NCBI RefSeq assembly: GCF_947503415.1 | Contig: NZ_CANNDS010000002.1 | Span: 310,001 to 374,000 of the forward strand | Source of the DNA: an uncultured Tateyamaria sp. | GTDB taxonomy: Bacteria > Pseudomonadota > Alphaproteobacteria > Rhodobacterales > Rhodobacteraceae | Direction of reading: 5' to 3' | Length of the DNA stretch: 64,000 nt | Shown: positions 1-10,700 of the stretch, piece after piece | How the letters are laid out: every line of letters starts with the position of its first letter | Numbering within the stretch: position 1 is the stretch's first letter | Notes under the pieces: generated by a model | Seen by the model: the letters and a program-made list of their open reading frames with translations, nothing else | The model's database searches: none | Told to the model about the DNA's origin: nothing | Position numbers and translations under genes: made by a program

Positions 1-1027
1 CTCTGTGCGCCACAAACTGTTCATTTAGCACAACCGCCCACTTCCGCAGCGTCACCTCCGCCTCCGCCCGCTTCTTCTCGGTCCAGTCCATCGGCTTGCG
101 GTAATGCGTGCTGAGCATCACGAAGCGGATCACCTCGCCCGGCACACCCTGACCCAAAAGATCGCGCACGGTAAAGAAGTTGCCCAAGGACTTGGACATC
201 TTCTTGCCCTCGACCTGCAACATCTCGTTGTGCAGCCACACATTGGCAAAGCCGTGGCCCGCGCATTTCGACTGCGCGATCTCGTTCTCATGGTGCGGAA
301 ACTGCAAATCATTGCCGCCGCCATGAATATCAAACGTATCGCCCAACAGCTCATAGGCCATGGCAGAGCATTCGATGTGCCACCCGGGCCGTCCCCGACC
401 CCACGGGCTGTCCCAACCGGGCAGCGCGTCATCCGATGGCTTCCACAGCACGAAATCCATCGGGTCTTCTTTATAAGGAGCCACTTCAACCCGCGCGCCC
501 GCGATCATGTCATCGACGGACCGGCCCGACAGCTTGCCGTACTCCGCATATTCCCGCACCCGGAACAGCACATGCCCGTCATTTTCATAGGCAAAACCCT
601 TGGCGATCAGATCCTCGATCATCGCCACCATCTGCGCAATAAAGCGCGTCGCGCGGGGTTCATGTGTCGGGCGCAATGCACCGAGCGCATCCATATCGGC
701 GTGATACCAACCGATTGTCTCGTCAGACCGCTCCGCCACTAACTCTTCAAGCGTCCCCGCGGCCCCGGCCTCTTTCCGGGCCAGGGCGGTGGCGTTGATC
801 TTGTCATCCACATCCGTGAAGTTCCGCACGTAAGTCACTGCGTTTTCGCCATAAACATGGCGCAGCAGGCGAAACAGGACATCGAACACCAGCACGGGGC
901 GCGCGTTGCCCAGATGGGCGCGGTCATAGACCGTGGGCCCGCAGACATACATGCGCACGTTGCCCTCATCGATAGGCTCAAAAGCCTCTTTCCGGCGGGT
1001 CGCGGTGTTGTAAAGCTGGATCGTCAT
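1..1027 (-). CDS. cysS: Cysteinyl-tRNA synthetase (3' part cut by window edge)
   Basis: Manual minus-strand translation from ATG at 1027: [77 protein letters not shown]...; KMSKS present ([10 protein letters not shown]). Confidence 0.95.
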   Translation of the reverse strand, partial: MTIQLYNTATRRKEAFEPIDEGNVRMYVCGPTVYDRAHLGNARPVLVFDVLFRLLRHVYGENAVTYVRNFTDVDDKINATALARKEAGAAGTLEELVAERSDETIGWYHADMDALGALRPTHEPRATRFIAQMVAMIEDLIAKGFAYENDGHVLFRVREYAEYGKLSGRSVDDMIAGARVEVAPYKEDPMDFVLWKPSDDALPGWDSPWGRGRPGWHIECSAMAYELLGDTFDIHGGGNDLQFPHHENEIAQSKCAGHGFANVWLHNEMLQVEGKKMSKSLGNFFTVRDLLGQGVPGEVIRFVMLSTHYRKPMDWTEKKRAEAEVTLRKWAVVLNEQFVAHR

Positions 1028-1232
1028 GGTGCAGGCCTCGCAAGCGCAGCAGGGTTGGCGCGGGCCTAGCAATTCTGATCTGTCATGGAAACAAAGAACC
1101 GGCCCGCTGAAGAAATCAGCAGATAATGCAGCAAATGATGCAGGTGTTCCGGGTCATGATCTGTCAGTAGCGCGCATGGGGAACAACGGTCAACCCTTGT
1201 CTGAAACCAGACCACCCGGCACACTCACCCCC

Positions 1233-1589
1233 ATGACCCTTGATGACGCAAATCGCATCTGCGCCGCCCTGCCCGGCGCGTGGTATCATTCAAACGCCGA
1301 TGGCGGGCTTGAGGCGTGGAAGGTGGGGGACAAGATGTTCGCCTGCTACGGCCACGCGCTGGATGGCATTTCGGTCAAGACGGCAGACCCTGAAAGCGCG
1401 CAGTTCCTGATCGAGATCGGGGCCGCCATCAAGGCCAAATACTTCCATCGCTCCTGGGTGCGCATCCCCTTCGACCATCCCGGCACAGACGCGCTCAAGG
1501 ACCGCATCCACACCTCCTACAGCCTCATCCGCAACAGCCTGCCCAAGACGGCCCAGGCCGAACTCGCCGCGTGGCAAGACGGCACCTGA
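1233..1589 (+). CDS. MmcQ/YjbR family DNA-binding-like protein
   Basis: MTLDDANRICAALPGAWYHSNADGGLEAWKVGDKMFACYGHALDGISVKTADPE...; start placed inside the longer ORF. Confidence 0.75.
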   Translation: MTLDDANRICAALPGAWYHSNADGGLEAWKVGDKMFACYGHALDGISVKTADPESAQFLIEIGAAIKAKYFHRSWVRIPFDHPGTDALKDRIHTSYSLIRNSLPKTAQAELAAWQDGT

Positions 1590-1590
1590 T

Positions 1591-1635
1591 CTTCTTCTGG
1601 CCAAAAATATCCCGGGGTCTGGGGCAGCGCCCCAG
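1591..1635 (+). repeat. Dispersed intergenic repeat copy 1 (TTCTTCTGGCCAAAAATATCCC + GGGGTCTGGGGCAGCGCCCCAG hairpin)
   Basis: Near-identical 5' arm recurs at 5411; hairpin CTGGGGC-AGC-GCCCCAG. Confidence 0.75.
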
Positions 1636-1702
1636 TCCATGTGTTGACATCCGCTCACCCCTCTGGCCCCTTCGCGCCACCACCCGCCAAGGAGCGCCGA
1701 AG

Positions 1703-2881
1703 ATGAACATCTCCCAACGTATGCAAACCCTGACAGGCGGCGGATCAGATGGTTGGGATGTGTTCATCAAGGCCCGCAAGATGATCGCCGCAGGCACCCC
1801 CGTGACCGAGTTGACCATCGGCGAACATGACATCCGCACGGCGGCCCCGATCCTGCAGGACATGCACGGCAGTGCCATGAACGGGCATACCGGTTATGCC
1901 ATGGTTCCGGGCACGGACCGGCTGCGCGATACGGTGGCGCAACGGACAACCGACCGCACGGGCGTGCCCACGGCGCGCGACAATGTGTTGATCACACCGG
2001 GCGGGCAGTCGGCGCTTTTTGCCGCCCACGCGGCGGCCTGCGATCCCGGCGACACGGCACTTTATCTTGATCCCTATTACGCCACCTATCCCGGCACGCT
2101 GCGCGGGGTGTCGGCCATTCCGAAGGCGGTTCCGACGCGCGCCGAAGATGCCTTTCAACCCCGTGCAGATGATATCGCGGCCCATGCCGCGAACGCCAAA
2201 AGCCTGCTGATCAACTCGCCCAACAACCCCACGGGCACGGTCTATTCCCGCGCCACGCTGGAGGGCATCGCGCAGGTCTGTATCGACCACGATCTGTGGC
2301 TGATCTCGGACGAGGTCTATGACACGCAGGTGTGGGAGGGGGCGCATATCTCGCCCCGAAGTCTTCCGGGCATGGCGGAGCGCACCCTCGTGGTCGGGTC
2401 CATGTCCAAGAGCCACGCCATGACCGGATCGCGCTGCGGCTGGCTGATCGGACCGGAAGAGGTGATTGCCCACCTGATCACTTTCGCCACCCACACCACC
2501 TATGGCGTGCCCGGTTTCATTCAGGACGCGTCCGTGTTTGCCCTTGATCAGGGTCCGGGGTTCGAGGCGGAGATTGCGGCACCGTTCCAGCGTCGCCGCG
2601 CCATCGCCCAAGCGGTGCTGGCCGGGCAGAACAGTGTCGGGCTGATCCCCGCGCAGGGGGCCATGTACCTGATGCTGGATATTCGTGCGACGGGCATGAC
2701 GGGCGATGATTTCGCCAATGCCCTGCTGGATGAACACCACATTGCCGTCATGCCCGGCGAAAGCTTTGGCCAAGCTGCCGCCGGACATATCCGCGTTGCC
2801 ATGACCATCGAGGATCAGGCGTTTGAAGGGGCGCTGCGCACGCTCACACGCTTTGCCGAAGCGCGCGCTGCCGGGGCCTAG
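1703..2881 (+). CDS. PLP-dependent class I/II aminotransferase
   Basis: NSPNNPTGTVYSRATLEGIAQ...SDEVYD...GSMSKSHAMTGSRCGW motif. Confidence 0.88.
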   Translation: MNISQRMQTLTGGGSDGWDVFIKARKMIAAGTPVTELTIGEHDIRTAAPILQDMHGSAMNGHTGYAMVPGTDRLRDTVAQRTTDRTGVPTARDNVLITPGGQSALFAAHAAACDPGDTALYLDPYYATYPGTLRGVSAIPKAVPTRAEDAFQPRADDIAAHAANAKSLLINSPNNPTGTVYSRATLEGIAQVCIDHDLWLISDEVYDTQVWEGAHISPRSLPGMAERTLVVGSMSKSHAMTGSRCGWLIGPEEVIAHLITFATHTTYGVPGFIQDASVFALDQGPGFEAEIAAPFQRRRAIAQAVLAGQNSVGLIPAQGAMYLMLDIRATGMTGDDFANALLDEHHIAVMPGESFGQAAAGHIRVAMTIEDQAFEGALRTLTRFAEARAAGA

Positions 2882-3468
2882 AAGCGGATCGAGCCGCGCA
2901 CGGTCAATGTGGTTGCGTCTGCGTCGACGCCGCTGCCGCTGATGTCGTCAAAGCTGTGCTCCAGCAGTTCGGCGCCGACGGTGTAGCGTTCGTTGACCTG
3001 GTAGGCGACACCGATGCCGTAGAACTCACCGCTTTCCGAGCCGATCGAGGTGTCCACTTCGGCCAAACCGGCGGTGAAGTAGCCCAGCGTGCGGCCGAAG
3101 TCATAGCCCGCCTGCAGTTTCAGACGGCCCACTTCGTCCACATCGGCGGCGCCGTTCAGGTCGATATCGGTGAAATCATAGTCGACCTCGCCGCCCAGCA
3201 CGAAGGTGCCGAAATCGTAGCGGTACCCGGCGTGCAAACCATAGAGCACATCGTCACCGTCCGCGTCCCCGGACCCGTTGATATCGCCGTAGCCCAGCTG
3301 CGCACCGGCATATCCGCCAGTCCAGTCGCCGCTTGCCGGCAGGACGGGGGCCGCAGGTGCAGGCACCGTGGGCGCTGCCGGTTCAGGTGCCGGGTCCAGC
3401 AGCCCGCCGGCCAGCACCGGGCCAGACGCCAGGGTGGCAAGGCTCATCGCAAGAATGCGCGTTTTCAT
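2878..3468 (-). CDS. Outer-membrane beta-barrel protein with Pro/Ala-rich N-terminal linker
   Basis: Signal peptide MKTRILAMSLATLASGPVLAGG, PAPEPAAPTVPAPAAP linker, alternating strands, terminal ...TLTVRGSIRF. Confidence 0.8.
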   Translation of the reverse strand: MKTRILAMSLATLASGPVLAGGLLDPAPEPAAPTVPAPAAPVLPASGDWTGGYAGAQLGYGDINGSGDADGDDVLYGLHAGYRYDFGTFVLGGEVDYDFTDIDLNGAADVDEVGRLKLQAGYDFGRTLGYFTAGLAEVDTSIGSESGEFYGIGVAYQVNERYTVGAELLEHSFDDISGSGVDADATTLTVRGSIRF

Positions 3469-3850
3469 ATCTCTGCTCCATTTGTCGTTTGGGGAGCGCA
3501 TGACACGCCCCGCATTACACAACTGGGGATGGGCGGCACCGGTTCCACCCCCAGGGCGCGGGCGCCCCGGTTCTACGCAACCCACCGCCCAAACCGGCCC
3601 CGACCCCCAGCAATTTGCCGCCCGCATCCTGTCGCAAACAGACAAGACAGGCGGCGTTTTGCACACGAGCGTAGACCGATAGGCGGAACAACGATCACGA
3701 GGGCGACCGCACAGTGCAAGGCGCGTTCAGCAAGATCAGACTGGTGTCCCGAACCATCGGGGCGACACGCGGGCGCGCGGCACGGGGGCGACCGGCACAG
3801 GGCTGAAGCCACACCGCACCTCCCTGCCACCTGATCCACGGACCCACAAC

Positions 3851-5389
3851 ATGAACGACCAATCCCCCTCACGCTCTGGCGGCCGCGCGGCCCGCCGGGC
3901 TGCCCGGGCTGCCGCCCTGCCCGATCACCTGCGCCCCATACGGCCCGGTCTGGAAGGCGGACGGTACAACCCGCTGACGGATGCCGACGTGCAGCGGATC
4001 CACAACGCGGCCCTTGAAGCGCTGGAAACCATCGGTCTGGCCGATGCGCCCCCGTCCGGCGTGGCCTACCTGACCGGCGCAGGCGCGATCGAAGGAGACG
4101 ACGGACGCATCCGCTTCCCACGCGCCCTGATCGAAGACACGCTGGCCAAGGCGAACAGATCGATCACGCTGCACAGCCGCGACGGCAAAAACGACCTCGA
4201 CCTGTCGGGCTCCCGCGTCCACTACGGCACGGCGGGCGCCGCAGTACATCTTGTCGACGCGCAGGGACGCAATTACCGCGAGAGCACGGTACAGGACCTG
4301 CACGACGCCGCCCGCATCTGCGACGTGCTCGACAACATCCACTTCTGCCAACGCCCGATGATTTGCCGCGACATTCCCGACACGGTCGAGATGGAGTACA
4401 ACTCGGTCTATGCCTGCACCACGGGCACCACCAAACACGTGGGCACCAGCTTTTCCGAACCCCATTGCGTGGCCCCGGCCATGGAAATCCTGCATATGAT
4501 CGCAGGCGGAGAAGAGGCATGGCGCGCGCGCCCCTTCGTGTCGAACTCGAACTGCTTCGTCGTGCCGCCGATGAAATTCGCCTCCGAATCCTGTCAGGTG
4601 ATGGAGGAGTGCATCAAGGCCGGCATGCCCGTGCTGCTGCTGTCGGCTGGCATGTCGGGCGCCACGGCACCCTCGACCATCGCGGGCGCCATCGTGCAGG
4701 CGGTGGCCGAATGCCTTGCAGGGCTTGTCTATGTCAACGCGGTGAAACCGGGGGCACCGGCCATCTTCGGCACATGGCCCTTCGGGCTGGACCTGCGCAC
4801 CGGGGCCATGTCCATCGGGTCAGGCGAACAGGCGCTGCTCACGGCGGGCTGCGCGCAAATGCACCGCTTTTACGACATTCCGGGCGGCGCGGCAGCGGGG
4901 GCCTCTGACAGCAAATTGCCCGACATGCAGGCCGGATGGGAACAGATGTGTTCCAATGTCATGGCGGGGATCTCGGGGGTGAATATGGCCTACGAGGCGG
5001 CAGGCATGCACGCCTCGCTTCTGGGGTTCTGCCACGAAAGCCTGATCCTGGGGGATGATATCATCGGACAGGCGCTGCGCTGCACCCGGGGGATCGAGGT
5101 GACGGATGAAACCCTGGCGCTCGACCAGATGGCACAGGTCTGCATGGAGGGTCCGGGGCACTATCTGGGCACGGAACAGACGCTGTCGCGGATGCAATCG
5201 GACTGCGTCTACCCCACAATGGGCGACCGCACCTCGCCCAAGGAATGGGTCGAACGCGACAAACCCGACCTGATCGAGAAGGCCACGGCGCGCAAGGAGG
5301 AAATCCTCGCCAAACGTTCCGCCGCAGCACTCGACCCGGGCGTCGACGCCGCGATCCGGGACAGGTTCAACATCCACCTGAAAGGCTGA
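3851..5389 (+). CDS. Trimethylamine methyltransferase (MttB) superfamily protein, non-pyrrolysine type
   Basis: 512 aa; MttB-like features (HYGTAGAAVHLVDAQGRNYRESTVQDLHDAARICDVLDNIHFCQRPM); no in-frame TAG. Confidence 0.82.
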   Translation: MNDQSPSRSGGRAARRAARAAALPDHLRPIRPGLEGGRYNPLTDADVQRIHNAALEALETIGLADAPPSGVAYLTGAGAIEGDDGRIRFPRALIEDTLAKANRSITLHSRDGKNDLDLSGSRVHYGTAGAAVHLVDAQGRNYRESTVQDLHDAARICDVLDNIHFCQRPMICRDIPDTVEMEYNSVYACTTGTTKHVGTSFSEPHCVAPAMEILHMIAGGEEAWRARPFVSNSNCFVVPPMKFASESCQVMEECIKAGMPVLLLSAGMSGATAPSTIAGAIVQAVAECLAGLVYVNAVKPGAPAIFGTWPFGLDLRTGAMSIGSGEQALLTAGCAQMHRFYDIPGGAAAGASDSKLPDMQAGWEQMCSNVMAGISGVNMAYEAAGMHASLLGFCHESLILGDDIIGQALRCTRGIEVTDETLALDQMAQVCMEGPGHYLGTEQTLSRMQSDCVYPTMGDRTSPKEWVERDKPDLIEKATARKEEILAKRSAAALDPGVDAAIRDRFNIHLKG

Positions 5390-5410
5390 CGCACAGCACC
5401 AACGCAGCCC

Positions 5411-5460
5411 ATTCTTCTGGCCAAAAATATCCCAGGGAGTTTGAGGGACAGCGTCCCTCA
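5411..5460 (+). repeat. Dispersed intergenic repeat copy 2
   Basis: attcttctggccaaaaatatcccagggagtttgagggacagcgtccctca; hairpin TGAGGGAC-AGC-GTCCCTCA. Confidence 0.75.
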
Positions 5461-5602
5461 TCCGCAAAAATGAATCGCGTCGCGCAGCGTCCTTTGGCTT
5501 ACGGTGCGGTGCGCTTGCCAACTTCGCACCCCCCGAAGGTGACCCCCCGGGACATCGGGCAATCCCCGGCCAAACCTGCACCCACACAGGCCCAAAACGA
5601 AA

Positions 5603-5636
5603 TGAGGTCCGGCCCCTGGGGGGAGACCGGACCTCA
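5603..5636 (-). terminator. Strong hairpin, probable terminator of the EF-hand gene (minus strand)
   Basis: TGAGGTCCGG-N14-CCGGACCTCA (10-bp stem) followed on the minus strand by TTTCGTTTT. Confidence 0.6.
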
Positions 5637-5695
5637 CACCCCTACCCTCTCACGGCGTGGACGTTACGACACGCAGCAAAAGTCGGGTGTTCATG

Positions 5696-5944
5696 TTAGC
5701 CGTCGGTGGGAGGCATCAGGCCCGCTTCTTGGGCTGCGGCCACTTCATCCGCATCCAAAGCGCCATCTGCATTCAGGTCCATTGCGGTGAATGCGTCCGA
5801 CGTCACCTCGGGAAAGCTCGCTTGTACCTCGTCGATGGTCAGAACGCCGTCGCCGTTGGTATCAAGCTCGGCCGCGCCCTGTCCCATGGCAAATGCCGGG
5901 ATGGCCAGCGCGGCGACAAAGGTCAGAGAAGCAATCTTAGTCAT
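5696..5944 (-). CDS. Secreted two-EF-hand calcium-binding protein
   Basis: 82 aa, signal peptide, loops DTNGDGVLTIDE and DLNADGALDADE. Confidence 0.8.
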   Translation of the reverse strand: MTKIASLTFVAALAIPAFAMGQGAAELDTNGDGVLTIDEVQASFPEVTSDAFTAMDLNADGALDADEVAAAQEAGLMPPTDG

Positions 5945-6179
5945 TGGTGAACTCCTATTGAGTTTGGTTGCGAGGGGCCGTCCCTGGCACCCTCACACAG
6001 AAAGAGCACAAAACACGTCCCTGCATCCGGTCCACGTGTCCAACGGCGCCAACCGCGCAACCGCCTGCCGATCCGGTCCATCGGGATGGGCGGCAGGTTG
6101 CCCAAAAAGGGGGCGGTTCGCGGATAGGCGAAAACCCCCGGGCTATTCAATCACTGCGCGAACCCCCAGCTTTAGGAGT

Positions 6180-6653
6180 ATGAAACATCGACCCTCTCCC
6201 CGCCGGCTTGTGCCGCTTATCCCACTCCTGACCCGGCGCGCCCGCAGGCTGGCCCGCAGCCGGGCCGAAGCCGAGGATCTTGTGCAGGACACCCTGCTCA
6301 GCCTGTGCCAGCGCCTGCGCGACGGCAGCGACATCGACGATTTGACTGCATATGCCATGCGGACGCTGTCGAACCGGGCCCGTCGGGGGTGGCGGATGCA
6401 GAAGACCGACGAATTGGAAGAAGACCACGCCTTGACCGAACCGGACGCTTTTTTGCGCCTCGACTGTGCGGATACGCTTGCGGCCATTGAAAAGCTGCCA
6501 ACGGCGCATCGCCAGTTGATGGATCTTGTGGTGGAGGGGGAAACCTCTCCGCGTGCGTTGGCGAATGCCACGGGCCTGCCCCTTGGCACGGTGATGTCCC
6601 GCCTCGCCCGGGCGCGCGCCAAGCTGCGCCTCGCGCTGGCCGAGGACGCATAA
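6180..6653 (+). CDS. ECF-type RNA polymerase sigma factor
   Basis: RRARRLARSRAEAEDLVQDTLLSLCQRL (region 2) and TAHRQLMDLVVEGETSPRALANATGLPLGTVMSRLARARAKLR (region 4). Confidence 0.85.
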   Translation: MKHRPSPRRLVPLIPLLTRRARRLARSRAEAEDLVQDTLLSLCQRLRDGSDIDDLTAYAMRTLSNRARRGWRMQKTDELEEDHALTEPDAFLRLDCADTLAAIEKLPTAHRQLMDLVVEGETSPRALANATGLPLGTVMSRLARARAKLRLALAEDA

Positions 6654-6658
6654 CAAAA

Positions 6659-6682
6659 AAGGGCGACGCAAGCGCCGCCCTT
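6659..6682. terminator. Bidirectional intrinsic terminator between convergent genes
   Basis: aaaaaaGGGCG-acgcaagcgc-CGCCCtt, between convergent sigma and YHS genes. Confidence 0.6.
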
Positions 6683-6704
6683 GTCCCTCACCCCAACCTC
6701 GGAC

Positions 6705-7145
6705 TTAGAACGGGTGGATACGGGGCCAGTTTTCGTTGCCAGCCTTGATGTAGCCGGGGATATCCTCGGACCACAGTTCCTGTGCGCGGGGGTGCACCTG
6801 AACGTACAGCGTGCCGTCTACGACCTGCCACACTTGCGGATCACCGGGTGCCTTGTAGCCCTGGCTGGCCGCCCAAGAGCAGTAGCCGTCATATGCAGGC
6901 GCGTATTTCGCGGGGTCGGCCTTGAACTTGTCGCGGTTTTCTTCGCTGGCAAAGTACCAGATCGCGCCATTGTGGAAGTGGTTGAGCCGCGCCTCGCCTT
7001 CCACCGGCGTGCCGTCGTGGTAGGACACGGTGTCGTACCCGCTGAGCGCCACCGCCAATTGGTTGCCTGCTTGTGCATTTTGCGCGCCAAACGCCATCGC
7101 CACGGCAACCCCAAGGATCGCCAGCATCTTTTTCAGAATCATCAT
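6705..7145 (-). CDS. YHS domain-containing secreted protein
   Basis: MMILKKMLAILGVAVAMAFGAQNAQAGNQLAVALSGYDTVSYHDGTPVEGEARLNHFHNGAIWYFASEENRDKFKADPAKYAPAYDGYCSWAASQG. Confidence 0.85.
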   Translation of the reverse strand: MMILKKMLAILGVAVAMAFGAQNAQAGNQLAVALSGYDTVSYHDGTPVEGEARLNHFHNGAIWYFASEENRDKFKADPAKYAPAYDGYCSWAASQGYKAPGDPQVWQVVDGTLYVQVHPRAQELWSEDIPGYIKAGNENWPRIHPF

Positions 7146-7400
7146 CTGCTCCGTGTAATCAAAAATCAGTCCGGGAGTGGACACGATCACAGGGCTAAAA
7201 GATTCGCCTATCACGTGCACTTAACGTGTCGGTCATCCCAAATGCCGTTTTTCTGACGGATTTTTCAGGCAGAGTTTGTTTGATTTGAAGAGGGCCCGGA
7301 CTAGCGGGCCCCGCGCCTTTCGGGGCGGGAAAATACGGGTGCGCGCCTCAAAGGCGAAGGGGCCCGTTGGATAAAGGGGTGCGCGCCGTCGCAGGGTCTG

Positions 7401-7432
7401 AAAAGAAAAAACGGGAGGCCGAAGCCCCCCGT
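7401..7432 (-). terminator. Intrinsic terminator (minus strand) about 310 nt beyond the nrdJ stop
   Basis: Minus strand ACGGGGGGCTTCGGCCTCCCGTTTTTTCTTTT: GC stem, tetraloop, U-tract. Confidence 0.8.
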
Positions 7433-7529
7433 GTAGTTTCGCCGTACAGGCTCAATATGTTAACCGCCCGGTACTTTTCTGCCTGCGGCCTGCACGTCGT
7501 CAGGGGCGAGCGCACCCGCCCCGTGTAAA

Positions 7530-7630
7530 GGTGGGGGGACGTAACGTACCGCCCCACCCTATGCCATTGAGAAATCATGGATTTCTCGATGAGTGAGACA
7601 GAGGGAAAATTCATTTTCCCGGAGTCTCAC
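7530..7630 (-). other. Hairpin cluster in the nrdJ 3' region (candidate structured 3' UTR or sRNA)
   Basis: 7530-7558 GGTGGGG...CCCCACC; 7569-7587 GAGAAATC-ATG-GATTTCTC; 7593-7630 GTGAGAC-AGA-GGGAAAAT-TC-ATTTTCCC-GGA-GTCTCAC. Confidence 0.5.
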
Positions 7631-7741
7631 CCCGTTTGTATTCTGGGCGGGGACATATATCCCTGCCCTTCTTTTCGTCGGGAGCCAGGCCGGTCCCGCC
7701 GACCCGGCCCCCTCGCGCCCCTTCCCCGGGGTGCGTAACCT

Positions 7742-10700
7742 TTAGCTACACCCAGACGTCCCACCGCAGGTGTTGCACTTCATGCAGGTCCCGTTGCGCA
7801 CCAGCGTGTAGTTGCCGCATTCGCCGCAGGCCTCGCCTTCGTAGCCCTGCATCTTGGCCTTGGTCCGTGCGTCCATGGTGGTCGTCGCCGCCGTCACCGT
7901 GGTCGTGGACACGGAGGCCGCACCGCTGACGGCCACTTCGGGCACCAGCGTTTGAAGCGCGACTTCGGCGTCGATTGCGGTGTCGGCCATGCCGCCCTGC
8001 AGCACCACCAGATCCTGTGGCAGGCGCTTGCGCAGGTAGCCGGTCGAGCTGATTTGTTTCAGCACTTCCAGCGACTTGGACGCTGCTGTCTCGGACAGCT
8101 CGGACACGTTGCTGACCCCTTCGGCTTCGCCCTGACCCAGCGTGTCGAATGTGGCCCCTTCGGGTTTCACATGCGCCAGATCGGTGCGGTCCAGATAGCT
8201 TACAGCCAGTTCGCGGAACACGTAGTCGAGGATCGACGTGGCGTTCTTGATGCTGTCATTGCCCTGCACCATGCCTGCGGGTTCAAACTTGGTGAAGGTG
8301 AAGGCGTCCACGAACTCTTCGAGCGGCACACCGTATTGCAGACCCACGGACACGGCGATGGCGAAGTTGTTCATCATTGCCCGGAAGCCCGCGCCTTCCT
8401 TGTGCATGTCGATGAAGATTTCGCCCAGATTGCCGTCTTCATACTCGCCTGTGCGCAGATACACTTTGTGGCCGCCAACGATGGCTTTCTGCGTGTAGCC
8501 CTTGCGACGCTGAGGCATCTTTTCGCGGTGAGATTTCACAATCTCCTTCACGATGATCTTCTCGACGATCTTTTCGGCCAGCACGGCGGCTTTCTCGGCG
8601 GGGGCACCGCTTTCGAGCGCCTCTTGGGCCTCTTCGTCATCCTCGACCAAGGCTGCGGCCAGAGGTTGCGACAGCTTGGAGCCGTCACGGTAGAGCGCGT
8701 TGGCCTTCACTCCCAGCGACCAGCTGAGTTCATAGGCGCGTTGGCAATCCTCGATCGTTGCATCGTTGGGCATGTTGATCGTCTTGGAGATCGCGCCCGA
8801 GATGAAGGACTGTGCGGCGGCCATCATGGTGATGTGGCTGTCAACACTCAGGAAACGCTTGCCTTTCTTGCCACACGGGTTGGCGCAGTCGAAGATGTGA
8901 TAATGCTCTTCCTTCAGATGCGGTGCCCCTTCCAGCGTCATCGTTCCGCAGACATGGTCGTTGGCGGCGTCGATATCTGCCTTGGAAAAGCCCAGCGATT
9001 TGAGCAGATCGAATGTCGGGTCGTTCAGCTTTTCGGCCGGGATGCCCAGCACGCCGGTGCAGAACTCTTCGCCCAGCGTCCACTGGTTGAAGACAAAGCG
9101 AATGTCGAAAGCGCTTTCCAATGCGGCGTCGACCTTGGCCAGCTCGTTGGCCCCAAAGCCGTGGCCGGTAAGCGACGTGTGGTTGATCGCCGGTGCGTTG
9201 CCGATGGAGCCGTGGCCCACGGCGTAGCTGATGATCTCTTCGATCTGGGCCGAGCCGTAGCCGAGGTTTTCGAGGGCGGCAGGCACGGAGCGGTTGATGA
9301 TCTTGAAGTAACCGCCACCGGCCAGCTTTTTGAACTTCACCAGTGCGAAGTCAGGCTCGATCCCGGTCGTGTCGCAATCCATGACCAGACCGATGGTGCC
9401 GGTGGGCGCGATCACGGTGGATTGCGCGTTGCGGTAGCCATTCTTCTCGCCCAGTTTCAGCGCCTCGTCCCAGCTGGACATGGCGACGTCGATCAGACGT
9501 GGATCGGGGCAGTTGGCGTGGTCGAGGGCGACAGGTTTCACCGCCAGCGCCTCGTAGCCTTCGGTCGCACCATAGGCCGCGTTGCGGTGGTTGCGCATGA
9601 CTCGCAGCATGTGGTCGGCGTTTTTCTTGTAGCCGGGGAATGGCCCCAACTCGCCCGCCATTTCGGCGGATGTGGCGTAGGACACGCCCGTCATGATCGC
9701 GGTCAAGGCACCGCAGAGCGCCCGGCCTTCGTCGCTGTCATAGCCGTGGCCCATGTTCATCAGCAGACCGCCGATGTTGGCATAACCCAGACCCAGCGTG
9801 CGGAAGTCGTAGGAGCGCTGCGCGATTTCCTTGGAGGGGAACTGCGCCATCATCACCGAGATTTCCAGCGTCACGGTCCACAGACGGGAGGCGTGCATGT
9901 AATCCTCGACCTGGAATTGACCGTCTTTCAGGAAGGTCAGCAGGTTCATGGAGGCGAGGTTACAGGCCGTGTCGTCGAGGAACATGTATTCCGAGCACGG
10001 GTTCGAGCCGCGGATCTGGCCATCTTCGGGGCATGTGTGCCAGTCGTTGACCGTGTCGTGGTACTGGATGCCGGGATCGGCACAGGCCCATGCGGCGTGG
10101 CCCACCTGTTCCCACAGCTCACGCGCCTTGACGGTCTTCGTGACCGAGCCGTCAACGCGGCTGATCAGTTCCCAGTCGGCGTCTTTTTCGACTGCTGTCA
10201 GGAAGGCGTTGGTGACGCGGATCGAGTTGTTCGAGTTCTGGCCCGAGACGGAGTTGTAGGCTTCGCTGTCCCAATCGGTGTCGTATGTCGGGAACTCGAT
10301 GCTGGTGTGACCTTGCCGCGCGTAGTCCAGCACACGCTTGATGTAGGTTTCGGGGATCGCAACTTTCTTGGCTGCTTTCACCGCGTCCTTCAAGGCGTTG
10401 TTTTTCTTGGGATCGTAGGCATCCGCTTCGGCGCCGTCCCATGTGCCGATGGCTTCAAAAATGCCGTTCAGCTTTTCTTCGTGCATCTTGGAGCCTGCGA
10501 CGATCGACGCCACTTTCTGCTCTTCAATGACCTTCCAGTTGATGAAGTCCTGGATATCGGGGTGGTCCGCATCCACGATCACCATCTTGGCGGCGCGGCG
10601 CGTGGTGCCGCCCGATTTGATGGCCCCCGCTGCGCGGTCCCCGATTTTCAGGAAGCCCATGAGGCCCGACGACTTGCCGCCGCCCGACAGGCTTTCGCCT

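Noticed and set aside
7348-7614. 88-aa minus-strand ORF MNFPSVSLIEKSMISQWHRVGRYV...
   Set aside because: Overlaps several strong hairpins and the terminator and shows no recognisable domain; treated as non-coding, though not excluded.
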